Assembly: GCA_036571765.1 (NCBI GenBank)
Contig: BROE01000013.1
Span: 11,311,690 to 11,375,689 of the forward strand
Direction of reading: 5' to 3'
DNA length: 64,000 nucleotides
Origin: Plecoglossus altivelis
Lineage: Eukaryota; Chordata; Actinopteri; Osmeriformes; Plecoglossidae
The notes beneath the pieces are model-generated. The model saw only the letters and a program-made list of their open reading frames with translations, ran no database searches and had not been told where the DNA came from. Shown in pieces: positions 12,537 to 27,400 of this stretch. How positions within the stretch are numbered: position 1 is the first letter of the stretch; every line of letters starts with the position of its first letter. The translations under genes were made by a program, and so were the position numbers.

Positions 12537-15500
12537 GGCTGTTTCAAGGGGAAATTGTAAGTGTGGAGTGAGGGAGGTGTTCGGGGGCAGTACAAACAAG
12601 TCTCTCGGTGGTCTCTTGATCTTTGTCTCCGTATGACTCATCGTCATTTTGGTACACAGTACACTGTCTTAAATCAATAGTTTGCCTTTCAAGAGTTGGG
12701 CAATGATATTAGTAAACCCTTCGGGTGGACTTGAATTGAATGAAGCATGTACTTTCTAGAACTACATATCACTTTCAGCCCATGGGACGCTCTCATGAGA
12801 TCCATCAATCACATTTATCCCACATTTTTATTCAGGCGTTTTAGTCTGAGATGAGGCATGTTCACTTGAGCAGCAGATCTTTTGTTCACCATTCAGTAGA
12901 ACTGAAATCTGTTTTTGTAGTCCTAATGAGTTCTGTTGTATATATATTTTTTATCCTGTTAGAAAAAAAAAACATTCTCACTGTATGCAATATTCTAAAT
13001 AGCTAATTTAAAATATTTGGGGGGGGGCTTGTTTTAGGTGTCTCTGATTTTTCGTGATGCCAGTATTGGCAATGCCATCAACATTGTGGTGGTTCGTCTC
13101 ATACTACTGGAGAAAGATGAGGTAAGAGACGTTTGCAGGAACACACCATGCAGGGATCATTTTGCCATGGTGATCCAAGATGGCACTGTAGAGAACATTA
13201 CAATTCAAGGCTGCGTAAATAGCGTCATAAAAATACTACAAATTAACTGGAAGTAACCAATTATACTTTTTTTTCTCGGATTGACCTGACAAAAACAGTT
13301 TTCATGGGAAAACAGATGGCAACATGTCCTTCTTATTCTGTTTCTTAAACACTTTCAGATAAATATTTCTTAATGGCTCATGTTAGTAGTCCCAGTAGTT
13401 TAATGTTTTGTAGTTCCACACACAGCTAACAGGATGTGCATGTGCATGAAACGGTAACACTTAACTTTGTTGCATGGGATGAAAAGCGTTGCATAATCAA
13501 ATCTTCCAAGCACATAGTACAGTACATGACATGGAGATTCATCTACGTGACCTACATCAACTGGGGGAAAGTTTAAAGACCTCAGCTATCTTAAAATAGT
13601 TCACTGAGAACTGGGAAATTACTGTTTGTGATTGCTGTTTTGACAGACAAATAGATAATAGACTCCATCTTATGTTTGAATGGGCAGAAGAAAGACTGCA
13701 CACAGTCAGTCAATAAAGGCAGGCTGATGATTTAAACACTATATGAAAGTATTAACGCCAATTATATTTTGTCAGTCAATCTCTATGAGCTTTTATTAAT
13801 GTCTGAAAGAAAAGAAAATTGTAGTCTTACCACTATGAATTGTAGTCTTACCACTTATCCAGCACCATAGTATTTCCATTTGACATACACACTACAAGGA
13901 TGTGCTTGTGCTTGACAGGAGGAACTGAAGATCACACATCATGCTGACAACAGCCTGAGCAGCTTCTGTAAGTGGCAGAAACGTCTCAACATGAAGGGAG
14001 ATGAGCATCCATCACATCATGATGTAGCTGTCCTGCTCACAAGGTACAGAACTACAGTGTCTTTTTAAGGCACTTTTGCAACATGCCATTCAACTGTCCA
14101 TCCACTTAATTCACTTCAAATTGTATGTACCCTTTCTTTTTCATGTGGTTCCCTTCCCTTGGTCTCACCTTGTGTCTCTCAACTTTTGTCACTATTAATA
14201 CTGTTCTTAGGAAGTCATGAAAGGATGTACAGGAGGGTTTAGAGGAGTATCCTAAGGCAATTGTTATTTTTCCATGGAGTGTTCAAATGTCCTTCTTAGT
14301 GTTACCTTGGCGTTTTATTTTGTAGCGTTTCCATTCCTTCTTCTAGGATTGCATTGAATTATTTTCCACATGGTATATAAGATTGATGAGTTGTACTCTC
14401 GTTCAGGTATAATGGGTGTTTACATTTAATAGGAATATATGATTACATATAGAAATGCACCCTGAAATACAAGAAATGTCCTCCCTATTCAATTACAGTT
14501 GTTTTTCACTGGTATTTCTGCTCCTTTTTCTTTGTGCCTGTTTTCCCCTCTCTCTTTTCTCTTTTTCTGTGTTCCTTGCATGCAGTCACTCTCCCTACCT
14601 AATCTAGCAAACCATGAATGGCTGCTCATTAACTGAGTGCTTGTTTGTTTAATGCACCGAAGCAATTGAAGTCACTCAAATGTGAGAAAAATGAGGGAAA
14701 GAAGGTTCCGACTGTGTAGTTGACATTTCTCAACCTTTTTGGACAGCACAGAGAGACAGAGATTGACTGTGCCATGTCTGGACCTTGATTGGTTTCAGAG
14801 TTTTATTCCAACCAACCATCTATATTTTGATGTTCGTAGATACACAGTTTTTGTGCAATTTTATTTCACGACATCTTGGCTCATTAAAGGAGGTATGATA
14901 CTACTGTACACATTTGAAAGTCTAACACATCTTCTCTTGTCCATCATGTCTTGTTCTCTCTCACTCCTGTTCATGCTGTTTTTGTCCTTTCTTCATCCCT
15001 TGTACTTTTTCACCCTCTGACAGAAAGGACATCTGTGCAGCCATCAATAAGCCCTGTGAGACTCTGGGTCTGTCCCACGTGGCGGGCATGTGCCAGCCTC
15101 ATCGCAGCTGCAGCATCAGCGAGGACACGGGCCTGCCACTCTCCTTCACCATCGCCCATGAGCTGGGACACAAGTGAGGTCACCTTGCTCATCTGAGAAT
15201 ACACCTTCATAGTTTCATATCCTCCTTTCAATTGCTGGACCCTGCATTTAGTACAATACTAAACACGATACCAAAGACAAATTTACACTGGTGTCATGTG
15301 TACATATTCTGTTGGGATCGTGGTGTTAAATATTGGGATATTACATTTGTAAGATTTCTAAGTGTTTTATACATGTTATATGGCGCTTGTTTATTTTATT
15401 TTTTAATTCTTGAGAATTTAAGTTTATTTAGGCACAGTGCCATGAGAAATCCTTAAAGCCCTCTAAAATTGCTTGTAAAAAGGGCAAAACAAACAAGATC

Positions 15501-18500
15501 TAATCAGTCAAATAGGGTATACCAATGCAAGAGGAAGTGGTATGTTGCAGAATGTGCAATGAGGCATCACATGAAAATACCAAGACCTGGAGGTGCCTGC
15601 TCATTTCAGATGTTACTCAGACAGTTTGTTCAGCAAGATTTCCAACATGTTAAATACTTAATTATAACTACACACTTCTTTGTTTATTGTCATTGATAAA
15701 CAAGCTTGATGTGGTTAGTGTGCAAATGATTTATGCAGAGCCACCAAGCAACAATTTTCTTCAGACATCTATGCCCATACAAGAAATTATACTGCCAAAA
15801 TGGCTTAATGTTCTAGTATCAAACCTGACTTAAAATAGATCTGTACAACAACACCCTACGAAAAACATGTCAGGCATGTGTCATATATTGAAGTTGTGTT
15901 TGAAATGCATCTCCCACTCACTGTCTTGAAAATCCAGATATAGTCAACTCAGGAGTTATTGACACTCTTGGCAAAGATGAGGAAATAAAAGTTGTCAATG
16001 TCACAAAATGACGGCTTTTCATAATTTAGCTTAATGTCACATTGGAAAAATGGAAAAATGTGACATTGAAGAACAATCCAACTTTTGGTTCCACAAATAG
16101 ACTAATATGCTGCACCTTTACCAGCAAAATGAAGTTTTAGTACGAGGAAATCCCTCAAAAGAACCAGTAGACGGATGGATTACAACTGTGTAGACAACCC
16201 CGTTTTTTTAGACACCCATTCCAAACACTTGCAGTGTATTCCATAGATGATGCATTTTTTCAACCCAATTTAAATCCCGTTCACATGAGGTATGTTATTT
16301 AGTCCCACTTTCTACAGCGTATCATCCACTTTGGTCTGCCACAACACTGCAGAGTTTTTTCAGTTTTACAATAACCATTAAAGCAAGACCTACGGACCGT
16401 TTGCACAGCAGTAATTAAATCTATGTAGAGAATAAATTAAATTTCGACTACTAATTGTGTAAATCTTTTACCAAATGTATAGACTGTTTCTAGGCTCAAC
16501 TCAATTCAAACTAGAAGTTATCAGAAACTGAACGACTCTGACCTTATTAGTTAGAAAACAAGATTGATCACTTCCAACTAAGCATGGCATGGCATGATAT
16601 AAACCTTTGTAAATGAATTACTTGTGAGGCCCCCTTTAACGATCAGTTGTAAAGGGCATGCCCTCCATTGCCTGTAGGGATGACGGTGTCAGGAATGTCA
16701 GCATGAGTTGGACATCTGTCTGTGATGAGATAAATGTCTTGTGTGTATGCATACGTTTGTGTAGGTGGTCCTACTGGGCCACATTTAAACACATTTTGTT
16801 TACCTATTAACTGTAAATAACCAGCTTTATTCTGTCTGTACTCAGCATGTGTTTGCATGCTTGTGGGTGTTTTTCACCCTCTCATAATCTTTGGGCATGT
16901 GTGCTTATGACAATTGAAGACTGTGTTGATTGTAAACCAGGTTCCCATCACCGCCTGTATGTTCTATGTAGGATGTGCAGTGTGTTATGTCAGACAGCAG
17001 TTGTGATATATATTGTAGACTTTCCACAGTATAGTACTCATAGTACCATCATATGTGTGTTCTACATTTTGCCCTGCAGCGTCTGTCCCATCAAGCCCAT
17101 CCCCTCCCTCCTCACTGTTTCTGTGGGATGTGCTTCTTCTATGCCACAGCTTTGGAATTCAGCATGATGGCAACGGCAATGACTGTGAGCCCATTGGGAA
17201 AAGACCTTTCGTCATGTCTCCACAGCTCCTGTATGGCAGCGTATCGCCCAGCTGGTCACTCTGCTCCCGCCAGTACATCACCCGCTTTCTTGAGTGAGTG
17301 GCCCACGCTTGTGATGTCATTGTGTGTGTGTCTGTCTGTCTGTCTGTCTGTCTGCTACAGTTTTTGTTTGTGCTGACTATTTTGGTTTATCTCATGGTCT
17401 TCTTCATTCTCATTCCCTTTCTCTTTATCATTCTCTTTCTCTCTCCTTCTCTTACCTTCTTTCCTTCACTCTCCTTCTTGCTGTCTGTTCCCACCTCACT
17501 TTTTTACTGTAAATTGTTCAGAATCTCTCTTTTGCTCTTTCTCACGCCACTTCTTCTACCTTCCATTCTTTTCTACATGTTCTTTGTGGTTAGCCTCCAA
17601 CCATGTTTCTTATCCGCTCCAATTACCATTCTTTGAATTCTACTTAATTGCATTTTTTTCTTTTCCATTCCATAATGACATAAGGCTAGAGATCTCTTTT
17701 TTCTCATTTGTAATCTTCTTTTTAATAACTTTTTCCTCACACGTCTTGTGTCATGTGTTCTTGCGCTTTCCAGTGTCCCATAGTTCCCATTTCCACTTCT
17801 TAGTTCTCCATCTCCCTCTTAACATACAGGCTTTTGAACTATACAGCTTTTGAGTATATAATAAGGACCCACTCTTATCGAGAAATAATAGATAAGCACT
17901 GGATAATTACAAGGAAATTGCTTTGTGCCCATTATATCTATATAATATAACACTAATGCCTGATATTTTGTACATTTTATTGATACTCTGCTAAAGGTTG
18001 CTTCAAGAATTCTGTTAAAGTGAACAGCATAACAAATCTGTTTACAGTCTTGTCTGGGAGCCAGTTCCTAGTATCTTGTAGAATTCTGTCTCAGTGTTAT
18101 GTTTCTGTTTGCCAGATGTAGAGCCGACAGGTTGGAATCCCCTCTCCGCCCCCTTCTCCCATAACATTGTGCATCTAGCCACAACGGGTGTGGGTTGAAT
18201 CTCCTGTCAATGTTGCCCTAGTTCTGCAGCTCAAAGTACCATATGGAATCCATTAACCACGAGTGAGGGAAGAGGAATTACACTCACACATGGGAGTCCT
18301 TACACAAAGACCTCTTACCACATACATGGATGGGGGACTGTAAGTGCATGCATTGTGTACGCACACATGCGTGCATGTGCAATAAGTTTATGTGTTTTGC
18401 AAGAGCTTGCCAACAATTTCATCAATTCTTGACCATAATGCCTGGCTAGAAAACTCCTTTTTGGTCCCCTAAGATTTATCATACTGCGAGAATCCTCTTT

Positions 18501-21500
18501 CAATGATACAATCATTTAAATAGTTGTACCCGCACCAACAGAAAAGCTGTGTTAGGAGTTCACATCTGTTTTCTGAATGGGCGTTCTTAGAAAGTGTGTC
18601 TTTTCTGCTTTTGTATTGCAAGACTTATCCCTCTGTATCTGGTTGCAGAGTAAAATGATTTTGTTTATTCCTAAAAACTTGAAAAAAAAACTGCAGGGCA
18701 TTTTCAGATGAGTGCAATGACAGTGCTTAGGAAAAGATTATGCCATGCAGTTTCTCATTCACGCAAGGGCATTGAACTTTCTATTTCACCACACGAAAGT
18801 CTTGGGAACATGTTTGACCATCTCACCTCCTTTCCTTTTACCTTGTAAAACAATTTCCCTTTTCACACTTCTCTTTATCTATACTTTCCCCCTGACACCT
18901 CACCCCCCATTTCCTGTTATTTTATCTTTCTTTTCCTACTGTGCCTCTCCTTTTCCCCCCTTGATAGAGTGGGATCATTGTGGATCAGAAGGTCAGGGTT
19001 TCATACTCTGCCTGTGCCACTTGTTGGTGCGTAGGTGTTCGTATTCCGGAATGTATGTGTGTGTGTGGGGGGGACTAAACTGTGTGTTTCAGGTGGTTGT
19101 CACCGATGGACTGTGTGGACTGCCAACAAAATATATATAATATATAAAATATATATAATGTGTGTAGACTCTGAAGAAGAAGCCTAAATAAAAAGCAGCT
19201 TTTAACCACCGGTATCCCTGTGAACCTCAATTCAGTCAACCCCAGGCAGAGTACAAAGTCACTCATGGAGAACAGTTTAATTGCTGTTGCATAGTAGCCA
19301 GTAGTAGGTCTGCCAACGTGTTTGATTACTTGATTAGTACTTAACAACTGGCCAGTGAAGTCTCACTGAGAAGGAGGTTTAGTGTTCAGGTCAAAGTGAG
19401 GTGAAACAAATGTTGCTCATTCTTAGAAGAGCACTATGTGCAGTTATTTTAAATAGTGCTACCCTGAGATGCACTCATTAATCCTAGTTTTGAACAAGGG
19501 AAAAATCATGGATATAGTTATGGACTAAACTGAATGAGATCACTAAAATACAACAATATCTACATTATGTGCACAGCAGAGTCATTTGCAGCATGAAAGA
19601 GAAGAGAAGATATTTTAGAAATTACAATGTATTATGTCTTGTATAGTCAATTATCTGGACTTAGTGTGTGTTTATGTATTTATTGTATAGTCAGGTAACT
19701 TAAGATGCTACAATATTATCTTGGTAACATTCGTCTAGGGTCTAGCGATTTGAGTATTTGACTATTTAGTGCAGCTGGACAAAATACTTAGATCACTTAA
19801 TTTCAGAAATATGCATACTTAATCAAAGCCAACAGTCCTCTTCTAATCTAAGATCTTTTTGGTTCAAACCCATCGCCATGTTAGATCTAGTACATGATTT
19901 AGGTCACTTTGAACTGTCCCGGAGGTTTATTGAAATTCACCTCATGCTTCTGGAGAAAACCCGTTATCACACTCTTGATAATGGCAAGAGTCAGGAAATT
20001 GATTATTTTATGCAAATGCAGTACCATATTGTCTTGATTAGTTCTTGATTCTCAAGTTCTTGATTGGTAGTTTAAAGCTCCATCCTTCACAACGAGGTTA
20101 AATGGAAAGTATGGAGCTACAAAAACAACTGGGGTAGGGTAGACCATGAAGGGATGTGAAGTGTGCGAAGGCTTTGCTTAATGTGAGATGTCATGGGCAC
20201 TTCTGTCAAGTCTGTCACTTACCGTTCTGTCAGCCTGTCAACATTTTCTAGCTATTTAAATTCTGTCACTGTCAACACTGTCACGTAGAGTTCTTCAACT
20301 CCACGACATATTAATTCATTAGAGGATTGCCAGTCTAAGTACATGTTATGTTCTGAATCAATAGAGGTAAAATATTAATGTATACTGCATATGTAACGTA
20401 AAATACTGAATACATGATTGCATATGCCAGTGTTTTTATCCATGTGTGCTTCTATCTATCCATCTATCTGTGATTATCTACTCATCTTTACATGTCTTTT
20501 CACATGACGTGTCTCTGACGTTACCATAAAAGAGTCCACTTTAACTACTGTGTATCATTGCCTCCGTGAAACAGTCGTGGTTGGGGATGGTGTCTGGATG
20601 ACCCCCCAATGAGAGATGAGCTGGCTTTGAACACCATACCTGCCGGGGTTCTGTACAACGCTGCTCACCAGTGTCGACTGCAGTATGGCTCTGGGTCCCT
20701 GCTTTGTGACGACGTTGATGTAAGACACCCAAACAACGAAGCAATACCACATACACACATGCCCACATAGTACATGCACACAATGCATGCACACAGTACA
20801 TGCATACAGTACAGCACAAGCTGCCTTATCTACCTCTACACACTAAAGCTCTCTTGTACCAACACACATAGAATGTGCACTGTTTCCCACATAACCTTGT
20901 GTGTCACTTCCACACGTATCTTTATCAAATTAGCTCTTTTTTAGTTACACACACATGCTGCACAAACCATGCTTACACACATGTGCAACCCACCAGCACA
21001 CACAGCTGGAAAATATTTTTTTTCACACAACCGCCACGTCTATTACCACAACACCCCCTCACCCTCCTCTCTCTTCTGCTGTGCGTCATGCATCTGCAAT
21101 TTTGAATGTGACGCCAACTCCCCCCCCCCCCCCCCCACACACACTTTCCCACTTCTCTGCTCGAACCCTCTACTTCACCCTCCAATCCTGCTTATCCCTT
21201 TCTCTTTGATGATCACCAGTATACCCTTACAAGAGGATCCTCTTCTCTCCCTGCCCTCTAGTGAGCTTCCATCGCTCTCTGAAACCTCTCGAGCTAACAT
21301 TGCAGGATTTGGTATCGTTTTCACACCACCTCAGGTGCTTTTGCACAGATTCCGTTTCGCAGAGTTGAACATGTGTTGGGACATGGTGGCAGGTGGCAAA
21401 AGCAATCATAACTTGGGGTTAATTCAGCTGAGGGCTTAGCAAAAGGCATTTTACTGACCATATAGGACAAACCATGTGCTTACCAAGGCTACTAACAATG

Positions 21501-24393
21501 GAGGAAATTGGCTGAGAGACCCAGTGGCAACCTTGCATGAGAGCTAGACTCACGTCCTTCTCACCTCAGCAGACAACATTCTTGTTTGAGGTGGAAGCAA
21601 GCTGGGAAAATGTATACTCACTTATCCCTGCAGGAATTACTGTGATTTAAGATGGATTTACTGCAAGTGCCCCTAAACAAAGAAAACTATTTGTATTTGA
21701 TGCTTTGATACAGACTGGATTGAAATGTGCGGAAGAGAGATGAGTGGGCCCAGTGGTGGGTGCTGAGCTCACAACCTGAGCTGATTGGACAAATACCTGG
21801 AGAAGTCAATCCAAGGTCATTGAAAGATAGTGTTCTTTTTCTGAGCTTTAACTGAAGTGATTTTATGAGTGTCCAGTTCCATGATTGTGTGTGTGAGAGT
21901 GTGTGAGGTTTTGATTACCTTAAGAAACACCCTCTTGGTTGTTCCCAGCTGTTCATACAGTTTTTGAGAGGCTTTATAAAAGAGAGGGGAAAAGGTGAGG
22001 ATGAGAAGAGTCGTGGGAGGGGGAAAACAAAACACAATGTCAACAAAGACAGCAGGAACACAGCACAATTAAGAAAGATACTGTAGAGGGGAGAGAAAGT
22101 CAAGGCAAGGGGGAGGTGAAGGGTCACAAAAACCTCAAGAGAAAGATGGGTTACAAAGACGATGAAAGAGAAATTGAGATGAGGATAGAGTGTAAAAGGC
22201 AGGAGGGATACGCAACAGGAGAGCGACAAAGAGACTAGGGAAAACAGGAGAGGGAGATAGGCGAATCACACATCAATGCTCCAAGCTAGAAGTAAGAGTG
22301 ATTCCATGACCATGAATACCATTCGTTTTATAGAGAAGCCCTGTTGGACATATATGCAACCTTTGGATAGACATCAGTTCACTGCTTTGATGCCAATGCC
22401 TGTCAACAAGAACGGCTATCCAATTTCCCTGAATTGCCTGTTCACGGGTATGTTGGGGATATATTTTTCATCTGATTTGTACATACTTTGAATAAGAGTT
22501 GTTTGAAATTCAAGGAATGATTCTTATCAATCCATGGGCACAAACATATGGAAAAAAATTGAGAGACAAAATGTATGTACGTATGTATATTGAGTGCTCA
22601 AATTGAGCTGTGATGTCAAGAGAGAATGCTGGCATTTAACTGATCAACACATAAACACTCAGAAGACTTATAAGACTTGACATTAAGATTAAGCTTGATC
22701 TGCTAATGAGTGTTGAATATTTCAGCAGAAGATGCCAGGACATGTGACTTGTTTATGCAGATGAGGCACAACAAGAAAAAAGGTGACATTATTCAATTAT
22801 GTATGTATTATCAACATGGTATAGCTACACACAGAATTTGACCTTAAAGTATTATCATCTTCTAAAGTACACGTTCCTTTTAGTATTATTGTTGGACTTA
22901 CTGCAACAAAAGCCTGATCACAACCAAAGTGTTGTACTTGGGGTTGCTTTAGGCTGCTGTCACACCCTCCCAAGTCCCTAGTTGGCCACTGACTACAGCA
23001 TTTTCTGATGTAACAAATAATGTAACTTTGCTAAACAGATTTTGTTCATTTTTGCTCTGGCCCCCTTGAAGGTATTGGACCATGCATGCGTACTGCAATT
23101 TTGAGACAACATTACTAAAGATAGAGGGGAAATGTCCCTCACATTTAGAAAAGTGGTTCTGTGTTTGTCCTCTTTACTTTTGTATTGGTATTCTTAACTG
23201 ATACATATTCAGCCTGATACACATCCATATGCAGTCTGATAGACACCCATATAGTTATATTTGGTTTTACAACAAAACATGGGTACGCAATGCATTTTTG
23301 AGCATTATGTTTTCCAGACGCCGGGCAGTCCTCCTGATGACAAGCAACTGCGTAATGTGTGACCTTCCCTTTCTTGTCACATTTTATCTCCGTTGTGACC
23401 AGCCAGCTATCAGTCTCACCAAACACACTGTAATTGAAATAGAAGGGCATCAGATCCGTCACAGCTCAGTACAATTATCTATTGTTGTTTTCCGACGTCT
23501 GCAAGATCAACAGACATAAGTCCCCCTAGAGCCAAAGACAAAATCTAAAAAGCTCTCACAACCCTAGTCTAATCAGAAAGAACAAAATAGACACCAGTTG
23601 TTTGCGCCAAATGTCACCACCTGAAATCTACAACAGACGCCTGAGAGCAACAACAGACCTAGTTCCACATCTCAGATAATCTACCAGCTACTGTCTCTGA
23701 TAAAACTCCAAACTGACCTTTTGGGTTCTTATTGCCATCTCAACACACAGACACTGCTAACTGAGGAAATAATCATGATATCATGCTTGCTCTCTTTCTC
23801 TACCATTCTCCGGTGATATTTTGAGGAGCTTCCAAGTACATTGTCTTGTCAGCATCTTATTTCAAAATCAATACAGAGATGGTTCACTGCACAGTCTCTG
23901 ACTCCTGTTCAGTCCTTTAGAATGAATTTAATTTATCTGACATTGGTCATCTGCATGATGACAAGGCTGAGCTGTGCGATCAGCGACAGGATATCTACCT
24001 ATGTTAACACAAAATATATATATCCAATAATATATCTTGAACAATTACAATGATTAAACCCTGCGGCAAACACATTTTCCGAAAGGCTCATCTGACTGCA
24101 GGGCTGAGCATAAGTAAAGGAATCATCAGCATGCATCGGGGGAAATAGGAGATTATCTTGACACTCTGGGGTACCGTTTGATGGGTATTTGCAGTAAATG
24201 CTAAGATTAGGTTTTGATCCATTCAGAGTTTTTAGAAGTAATCCTAACAACCTCAAATGTGCTATTTTCTTGCTGAGCTTAAACCCTATGGAAACTGTAT
24301 TAATAATCGTAAACGTCAGCTGCATAGGTCAGTGCAGCATTTTATTGGTGAATGTAATTTTTTTAATTCTTTTTTTAATTATGCGTGCACATA

Positions 24394-24431
<38 letters not shown>

Positions 24432-27400
24432 CTCCAAGTATGAACTCCACATATCTACTCCAAGTGTACTAAATAATGTCTGACTACTGTACAAGACAAA
24501 AACCTAATAGGAATGAGACGCTCTATATTTATTTGCACGTTAAACTGTAAATGATAGGTCTATGAATCTGCAACCGCTCTCCTTCCATAGAACATCTGCA
24601 GTACATTGTGGTGCACCGTGGGGTCAACCTGCCACTCCAAACTGGACGGGGCAGTGGACGGGACCAAGTGTGGGGAGGACAAGGTGACAATGCCGCATTC
24701 TGCTGCCACAACATTAATTTCCCCTTTTACAAGGAACTTCTTGACCTATTGCCACTCTTTGATAAAGTATAATAACTACTACATAACCAGAAGCCAAGGT
24801 GCCATATCATTCTGGTAATGCAGTTGCAGTGCTTGCGACACAAATTACATAACATGGTGATGTATTTGCTCCACGTAACAACGCGGTGTGTTTCCCTCAG
24901 TGGTGTTTCGATGGAGAGTGTGTGGCAGCAGGTTCCCAGCCAGAACATGTCAACGGAGGCTGGGCGCCATGGAGCGAGTGGACATCCTGTTCAAGAACCT
25001 GTGGGGCCGGAGTGCAGAACGCCCAGAGAGACTGTGTCAACCCTGTGTAAGGTTTTGACAACCCTTAGATGTTTCTAAAGCTATTTCATATTCGTGGAGA
25101 TGGACATGAATCTGATTCTGATTTCTCCTCAGAAGTCTTTGACAGGCAGTATTTTGGCTTTTACTCTTCTCACTGTTGTCACAGGGTCACATGAACAAAT
25201 GAAGCAGGGTTTCTTTTGAACTTCAGAGGCTATCGTACTGTATGTGTGCTTCTGTGGTTACTGCTCATCTCAGCAGTTTTTTTTTAACTATAGAACCAGC
25301 CATAATAATACCTCTGCAAAAGTATTGTTTCTAACGGTATTGCAGCCAACTTTGTACCTATAAAGGGTAAGTTGTTGGTGTCTTGGAAATGTAAATGGGG
25401 GGGGGGAACTATTCCATTGCCATTTCTGGTTGCACAGACAAGAAAAAATATTTTGACAATGTGGAATTGTTACTTGTAAGTCCTGAGACCTCAGTCTGTC
25501 ATATCCAGCTTTCTGTAGTACCAGAAGGATGCCTCTAAGGTTATGGAACATCATTTAACTTAGGTGAAACTCATGGAAACAATGCTTTGTGTGGAAAGAG
25601 CTAGAATATGACCTATGTGAATAGAATATGATCTGTTGTTCAAACTTGCTGACCTTGGCAAAATTTAGTATATTCTGCTTGCTGTATTGGGAAAGTTAGA
25701 ATTTAGAAGGAACCCTAAATCCAAACCTACACCTACACCCAAAAGATCCTCTGAGATTATGAAGAATTTTGTATTGATGGCAAGCAAGCAAAGCATCTGT
25801 ATTAGGTCTTAATATTGGTTTCCTGTCCAGTGAGAAAAGGAGGGGAGACATTTTTTTGATGAAATCGTTTTTCCATGTCCTCTAAAGTGTGCAAGTGGGG
25901 AGAGGGTGGAGGTGGGACAGCTGGAACTGCCATATCCTTTGGTGGAACAGAGTCACAGAAAATTGTTTCAACCTTGCCTCCCCCTCCATATTCCATTACC
26001 CTTTTAAAACTTCTCATATTAATGGTTGAGTATTTACAGAGGACTCACTTGAAACAGCTTGAAAGGTATTCAAAGATGTGAATGTATATCACTAATGGCT
26101 ACTGTGATTACAAACAATAGCACTGTGCTAAACGTTTAACTGTGTCAGTTATGTAATGTCTCACATGGCTTATTATCATATTTGGTATTATGAAATTCAA
26201 CGTGTTTGTTCTCTGTCACTTTGGGATAATGAACTTTTTTCAAAAGGGATTTGTGATATTGTTTTTCTGAAGCCACAAAGAACTTGCTTAACATATCTTA
26301 TTGTCTCTTTAAATCTTATTGTTTCTCAAACGTTAGACCCAGCTTTAAGTATAGGATTGAATTGAAAAAGGTCTGTTTTGTTTTTCCTCCTGTCTGATCT
26401 TCTAGGCCAAAATATGGAGGAAAATACTGTGTGGGTGAGCGTAGGAGATACAGGATATGTAACACTGCCCTGTGTCCTCCTGGACAGCCCACGTTTAGGC
26501 ACAACCAATGCAGCCAATTTAACACAATGCCTTACAAAGGCAAGATCTACAAATGGGTGCAAGTCAACAACAAAGGTGAGTGTTATCAAAAGTGGTCCAA
26601 GGTAGGAAATCCAGTGAATCAGTGGCCTCCAGATTCCACATATCTCAATCCAGTTGATAGACACCACAGCACACAGAGGTCTAGGGGAGGACATGCCTTG
26701 ACAGATCAGGACTGTGTTGGAAGGACAAAGGAGGACCTACACACTATCAATTTGTCAAATTTGAAGACACATTGATAGTTTTAAGATACATTGATCATTG
26801 ATGGTTAAATAAAATGAGTGGTGTTTTTGTTATCCTTTGTTCTTGTTTAGAAACACTTTTATTGTCTATGTTTGTCAGTGAACCCTTGTGAGCTACACTG
26901 CCGTCCTCTGAACGAGTACTTCTCTGATAAGATGCTGGATGCAGTTATCGATGGAACCAAGTGCTTAGAAGGCAGCACAAGTCGAGACATGTGCATCAAT
27001 GGTATCTGTAAGGTAATTACCTATTTACGTTTATTCCACCTCTACTACAACCTGTCTAGTGTCTTTGCTACATTATACATGTATTACAATGTCCCTCATC
27101 TATCAACAGGTTAAAACCAGGGTCACTGGTGTTTGTTTTCAAGGTTATCTTACTGACTCAGTAATCTTATTGCATCATGGTGTTCAGGGACTGCATTGGA
27201 TATGTGCATTTTTACTGTCAGTCTGCAGCTTGTTGTTTCTTTGGAGAATTCCCCCAGATGTTTTGCATACCGTCTGAATATGCTTTTGTTAGTTGAAAGA
27301 CATACATGCTGTACAGCCATTAACTGTTATATGGAAATCAAGGTTGCAGAGTTGTCCTGACTAATCACCGATGTAACAAGATGCATATTTCTCATGATGG

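Larger units (their letters stand above)
9273..13037 (+). other. adamts7 intron 4
   Basis: 3.8 kb. Contains CT/CACT, TG-G, CA and CATA simple repeats and two short inverted repeats, all listed separately. Also contains a minus-strand stretch (10105-10862) with several short open frames, discussed as a weak lead. No convincing gene. Confidence 0.7.
20720..24590 (+). other. adamts7 intron 9
   Basis: 3.9 kb. Holds a 17-nt C run with CA repeats (21120-21145), a purine-rich zone at about 21950-22260 (AGAG/GGAGA type) and a CA microsatellite at 24396-24427. No gene seen. Confidence 0.7.

Noticed and set aside
12340..12647. Open frames of 67-98 codons on both strands with Tyr-Ile-His-Thr or Met-Tyr-Val-Cys repeats
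   Set aside because: They are translations of the CATA microsatellite, whose 4-bp unit has no stop in any frame. Not coding.
17298..17853. Leu/Phe/Ser-rich frames resembling membrane proteins
   Set aside because: Low-complexity translation of a CT-rich intronic tract.
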